A DNA stretch of 7,030 nucleotides. Origin: Candidatus Aenigmatarchaeota archaeon (GTDB taxonomy: Archaea; EX4484-52; GLR71). A program made the translations under genes and the position numbers. The stretch spans positions 1 through 7,030 of the forward strand of contig JAGLUQ010000045.1 in assembly GCA_023134675.1 (NCBI GenBank), in the 5' to 3' direction. Below are positions 5,497 through 7,030 of this stretch, one piece after another (the first letter of the stretch is position 1; each line of letters starts with the position of its first letter). Under the pieces are notes generated by a model. The model made no database searches and had not been told where the DNA came from. It saw only the letters and a list, made by a program, of their open reading frames with translations.

Positions 5497-5508
5497 CATT
5501 TATTAATC
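5497..5508 (-). promoter_or_regulatory. TATA box of PCNA
   Basis: On the minus strand GATTAATAAATG contains a TATA-like core (TTAATAAA, 5506-5499). The usual spacing gives a start near 5476 and a leader of roughly 38 bases that includes the palindrome and the SD site. Confidence 0.5.
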
Positions 5509-5589
5509 TTTAACATCATGCTTCTAAAAAGACCATATAATTAAGATTAATATAAACAATAATCATATAAAAGCTAAAAATTCAGGAAC

Positions 5590-5611
5590 AAAAAAATTAT
5601 AAAAAGAATAA
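5590..5611 (-). terminator. T-rich terminator of tfs
   Basis: Downstream of the tfs stop the minus strand reads TTATTCTTTTTATAA and then TTTTTTT (5611 down to 5590), a typical archaeal oligo-T ending. This suggests that tfs and PCNA are mainly separate transcripts. Confidence 0.55.
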
Positions 5612-5626
5612 GCCCGGATTTATATC

Positions 5627-5956
5627 TCAGCTGTACTCGCGCCATGTATGTCCGCATTCAATGCATTTATAGAATCTTGTCTCAGGCTCATCGCTCGATC
5701 TTGTCTGCCTGCACCACCAGAACACCTTATTGTTATCGCATTTAGGACATGGCATTTCCATCACAGGAAGATTGACACTGTTTTTTTCAATCACCTGTAT
5801 ATTATCCAAAGGGTCATGCTCAATCTTTTCACTCAGTTTAATAGAATCTGTCTTTTTTACCTTTTGGACAGCACACCCGTTCTTACACACAAATACAACA
5901 GAACCATTATTCTTCTCAGGTCTCATGAGACTGCCGCATGACTTACATATTTGCAT
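5627..5956 (-). CDS. tfs: Transcription cleavage factor TFS
   Basis: TFS is the archaeal counterpart of TFIIS. It enters the secondary channel of backtracked RNA polymerase and stimulates cleavage of the RNA 3' end. The 109-aa protein has two zinc ribbons. The N-terminal one uses C4-x2-C7 and C24-x3-C28; the second pair is one residue wider than the usual C-x2-C. The C-terminal one uses C70-P-K-C73 and C98-x2-C101, with the loop Q-T-R-S-S-D-E-P-E-T at 84-93 holding the catalytic D89-E90, and ends G-H-T-W-R-E-Y. These match active TFS. ATG 5956 begins at the conserved M-x-x-C-x-x-C-G and has an SD-like GGGGTGG (5967-5961); the frame is open further up to 6004 but that part is not family-like. 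It lies between rpoL and PCNA on the same strand. Confidence 0.95.
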   Translation of the reverse strand: MQICKSCGSLMRPEKNNGSVVFVCKNGCAVQKVKKTDSIKLSEKIEHDPLDNIQVIEKNSVNLPVMEMPCPKCDNNKVFWWCRQTRSSDEPETRFYKCIECGHTWREYS

Positions 5957-5960
5957 AAAT

Positions 5961-5967
5961 CCACCCC
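5961..5967 (-). promoter_or_regulatory. Ribosome binding site deciding the tfs start
   Basis: GGGGTGG on the minus strand contains GGTG 5 bases before ATG 5956. It supports the 109-aa form over a longer frame that starts at ATG 6004. Confidence 0.6.
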
Positions 5968-6004
5968 TTTTTACTATATGATTTTTATTTAAATAGTACC
6001 ACAA

Positions 6005-6015
6005 GATTTATATGC
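6005..6015 (-). promoter_or_regulatory. TATA box of tfs
   Basis: GCATATAAATC on the minus strand is close to the archaeal TATA consensus. It predicts a start near 5983 and a leader of about 27 bases. A weaker alternative, TATTTAAATA, lies near 5987-5996. Confidence 0.6.
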
Positions 6016-6035
6016 TTTTATTATTTGGTTATCTG

Positions 6036-6051
6036 CACAAAAATTTTTGTG
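6036..6051. repeat. Perfect 16-base palindrome upstream of tfs
   Basis: CACAAAAATTTTTGTG is an exact palindrome of two 8-base halves with no spacer. It ends about 20 bases upstream of the tfs TATA box, as an activator or regulator site might. It could also be chance in AT-rich DNA, though the GTG/CAC ends make that less likely. Confidence 0.55.
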
Positions 6052-6072
6052 GAAATATATATTATATGAAAA

Positions 6073-6083
6073 CTATATAAAGG
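6073..6083 (+). promoter_or_regulatory. Possible + strand TATA box in the tfs-rpoL gap
   Basis: A+T-rich TATATAAAGG-type element on the + strand, opposite to the flanking genes. It would start transcription near 6103. The only frame nearby is 8 codons long (ATG 6143), so any product would be a non-coding RNA antisense to the 3' end of rpoL. No transcript can be shown from sequence. Confidence 0.3.
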
Positions 6084-6141
6084 TTTCTATCAAAGGTCGA
6101 GAACTTTTAGAGATAACATAGTGATAACATCGATAGAAATC
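6082..6141. repeat. Inverted repeat enclosing a tandem GATAACAT pair
   Basis: GGTTTCTATC (6082-6091) pairs with GATAGAAATC (6132-6141): ten base pairs including one G-T. Between the arms, GATAACAT occurs twice (6112-6119 and 6123-6130), 11 bases apart, about one helical turn. The element lies in the 245-base gap between tfs and rpoL, which has no credible coding frame. It may be a protein binding site or a structured RNA of about 60 nt read on the minus strand; neither is proven. Confidence 0.45.
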
Positions 6142-6182
6142 AATGGAAAAAAGAACTATACATTTATGATATAATTATATAA

Positions 6183-6200
6183 CAGAAAAAAGTGAAAAAT
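6183..6200 (-). terminator. T-rich terminator of rpoL
   Basis: Right after the rpoL stop the minus strand reads ATATTTTTCACTTTTTTCTG, two T runs typical of archaeal termination. Confidence 0.6.
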
Positions 6201-6201
6201 A

Positions 6202-6474
6202 TTACTTCTTCAATGCTTTCTCAAACTCTGCACCGAAAAGGTTGACTTCATCTTTTGTCCTTTTGACAGCATCCATAATTGCTTTTTTAGGGTCACTGGC
6301 CTTGACGACAAGCCTGGGTAAACCAATATACGGATGTGATTTCTCATATGCTGCAAAAGATACGGAAGAATCATTCCAGAGTGCTTTCCTCAGGAGATTT
6401 GGAAGAGTATGCTGACTATCAGATATCTCAATTACTAATGTTTCCTTGTCTTGTTTCTCAATCTTCAGCTGCAT
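6202..6474 (-). CDS. rpoL: DNA-directed RNA polymerase subunit L (Rpb11-like)
   Basis: RpoL (Rpo11) pairs with Rpo3 to form the alpha-like assembly platform of archaeal RNA polymerase. The 90-aa protein has the family signature H-T-L-P-N-L-L-R-K-A-L near residues 22-32 (other archaea usually have H-T-L-x-N-L), then A-A-Y-E-K-S-H-P-Y-I-G at about 41-51 and a long C-terminal helix. Length is typical. ATG 6474 starts at M-Q-L-K-I-E, as expected for the family; GTG 6483 adds three residues. A weak GTGGT sits 5-10 bases before the ATG, so initiation may be weakly SD-driven. It is flanked by AT-rich gaps on both sides and ends in T tracts, so it appears to be its own transcript. Together with rpoP in the other arm, it gives the window two polymerase subunits. 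Confidence 0.95.
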   Translation of the reverse strand: MQLKIEKQDKETLVIEISDSQHTLPNLLRKALWNDSSVSFAAYEKSHPYIGLPRLVVKASDPKKAIMDAVKRTKDEVNLFGAEFEKALKK

Positions 6475-6493
6475 ACAGACCACATATAATAGG

Positions 6494-6565
6494 TAGATAA
6501 ATATTTGTTCATCTTAGTATATAAATATATCATTGAAGTGCTCCAACTCCAACTTTTATATATAC
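6494..6565 (-). promoter_or_regulatory. rpoL promoter region with several TATA elements
   Basis: On the minus strand the best box is GTATATATAAAAGTT (6565-6551), predicting a start near 6533. Two more AT-rich elements, ATATTTATATAC (about 6527-6516) and AAATATTTATC (about 6506-6496), could give shorter leaders; the last would make rpoL nearly leaderless. A tandem GTTGGA GTTGGA follows the best box. Confidence 0.5.
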
Positions 6566-6571
6566 ACTTGT

Positions 6572-6615
6572 TAACTTTTTAAAAGTATCGCAAAAAGTTA
6601 TGACAAAACATATGC
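6572..6615 (-). terminator. Probable terminator of the AAA ATPase gene
   Basis: After the stop at 6635 the minus strand has GTTTTGTCATAACTTTTTG, and an inverted repeat TAACTTTTT (6572-6580) with AAAAAGTTA (6592-6600) around an 11-base loop. The T runs suit archaeal termination; the hairpin is AT-rich and weak. Confidence 0.5.
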
Positions 6616-6634
6616 TTATAGCAGACACAGGAAA

Positions 6635-7030
6635 TCAAAACCTAAAATCCTCATAGATCCTGAGCATCTTCCTATCAATGCTTGGAGAAGTCTCATCAAT
6701 GACCTGATAGAACAGCTTGTTATCTATAGAAAAAGAATTATTGACCACATAATCAATAGCTGCAATCTCAAGAGCATTTGTCACTATACGCCTTATATCC
6801 CTGCCGCTATATCTTAAATTTCCGTTTTCCTTGTCTTCCATATAATGCACTATATCATCCATATTGACCTCCGGCACATATCCGTCAATCTGCCTGTCAA
6901 GCTCAAGGCCGAATATGAAACCTTTCTCTTTCTCTCCCGGAGGCGGTATATATAGAGAAGAATTGAACCTGCTGAGAAGAGCGCTGTCAATCATATCCGG
7001 CCTGTTTGTCGCAGCTATAAGATTTATCTC
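6635..7030 (-). CDS. AAA-family ATPase, C-terminal part (partial)
   Basis: The frame enters from the right edge and ends at TGA 6637-6635; 131 residues are visible and the start is outside the window. It begins E-I-N-L-I-A-A-T-N-R-P-D, the sensor-1 strand and start of the second region of homology of classic AAA ATPases. This is followed by I-D-S-A-L-L-S-R-F and L-Y-I-P-P-P, then the alpha-helical lid with G-R-D-I-R-R-I-V-T-N-A (sensor-2 region) and the ending P-S-I-D-R-K-M-L-R-I-Y-E-D-F. The end resembles CDC48/VAT and Vps4-type proteins (P-S-V-S-x-x-D-x-x-x-Y-E). The usual R-P-G-R-F-D is shortened to S-R-F, more like Vps4. Walker A and B lie beyond the window, so the subfamily and substrate are unknown. 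It would be an energy-driven unfoldase or remodelling protein. Confidence 0.88.
   Translation of the reverse strand, partial: EINLIAATNRPDMIDSALLSRFNSSLYIPPPGEKEKGFIFGLELDRQIDGYVPEVNMDDIVHYMEDKENGNLRYSGRDIRRIVTNALEIAAIDYVVNNSFSIDNKLFYQVIDETSPSIDRKMLRIYEDFRF

Noticed and set aside
5648..5981. Two plus-strand frames of 83-97 codons
   Set aside because: They are antisense to tfs, whose two zinc ribbons and catalytic loop are unmistakable.
5957..6004. Longer tfs frame from ATG 6004
   Set aside because: The extra 16 residues are not family-like, cover the ribosome binding site and the promoter-proximal leader, and the conserved protein begins at the M-x-x-C motif.
6082..6141. C/D box guide RNA or tRNA in the tfs-rpoL gap
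   Set aside because: There is no C box (RUGAUGA) and D box (CUGA) pair on either strand, and no cloverleaf or T-arm pattern. The inverted repeat is reported only as an unexplained element.
1..7030. CRISPR array, insertion sequence, toxin-antitoxin pair or other mobile or defence system
   Set aside because: No regularly spaced repeats, transposase or integrase motifs, terminal repeats with target duplications, or defence protein domains were seen. Gene content is conserved core archaeal machinery throughout.

Overview
The window is archaeal chromosome. It carries exosome subunit Rrp42, ribosomal protein eL43 (L37Ae), RNA polymerase subunits RpoP and RpoL, cleavage factor TFS, prefoldin beta, KEOPS subunit Pcc1, sliding clamp PCNA and archaeal SepF. 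The DNA is AT-rich, with heavy use of ATA, AGA and AGG codons, TATA-type promoters and T-rich 3' ends. The presence of SepF and the general gene content suit a euryarchaeal or DPANN-type lineage, but I cannot assign a species or phylum from this sequence.

The left arm (1-3978, all + strand) opens with the last 14 codons of what is probably rrp41. It then runs rrp42, rpl37ae, rpoP (44 aa), pcc1, prefoldin beta, a DHH/DHHA1 phosphoesterase with an N-terminal winged helix, UPF0147 and sepF. The stretch up to prefoldin beta is tightly packed and is a form of the conserved archaeal exosome 'superoperon', which links RNA decay, ribosome, transcription, tRNA modification and protein folding. The DHH gene, UPF0147 and sepF follow after gaps of 66 to 90 bases, each with its own candidate TATA box. 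The DHH gene looks leaderless.

The two arms converge at 3979-4055, where T-rich tracts on both strands look like back-to-back terminators. The right arm (4056-7030, all - strand) reads, in transcription order: a partial AAA ATPase entering from the right edge, rpoL, tfs, pcn (PCNA) and marC. The marC start lies two bases after the PCNA stop, so a six-helix membrane protein is coupled to the replication clamp. The other right-arm genes are separated by 150-250 bases of AT-rich DNA with TATA boxes, T tracts and several exact palindromes. No gene-free stretch exceeds 300 bases.

The window is mostly housekeeping information-processing machinery. I found no mobile element, CRISPR array, tRNA or rRNA, and no convincing new multi-gene system. 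The points most worth a second look are the winged-helix/DHH fusion, the palindromes at the PCNA and TFS promoters, an inverted-repeat element between tfs and rpoL, the altered arginine-finger region of the AAA ATPase and the PCNA-MarC coupling.
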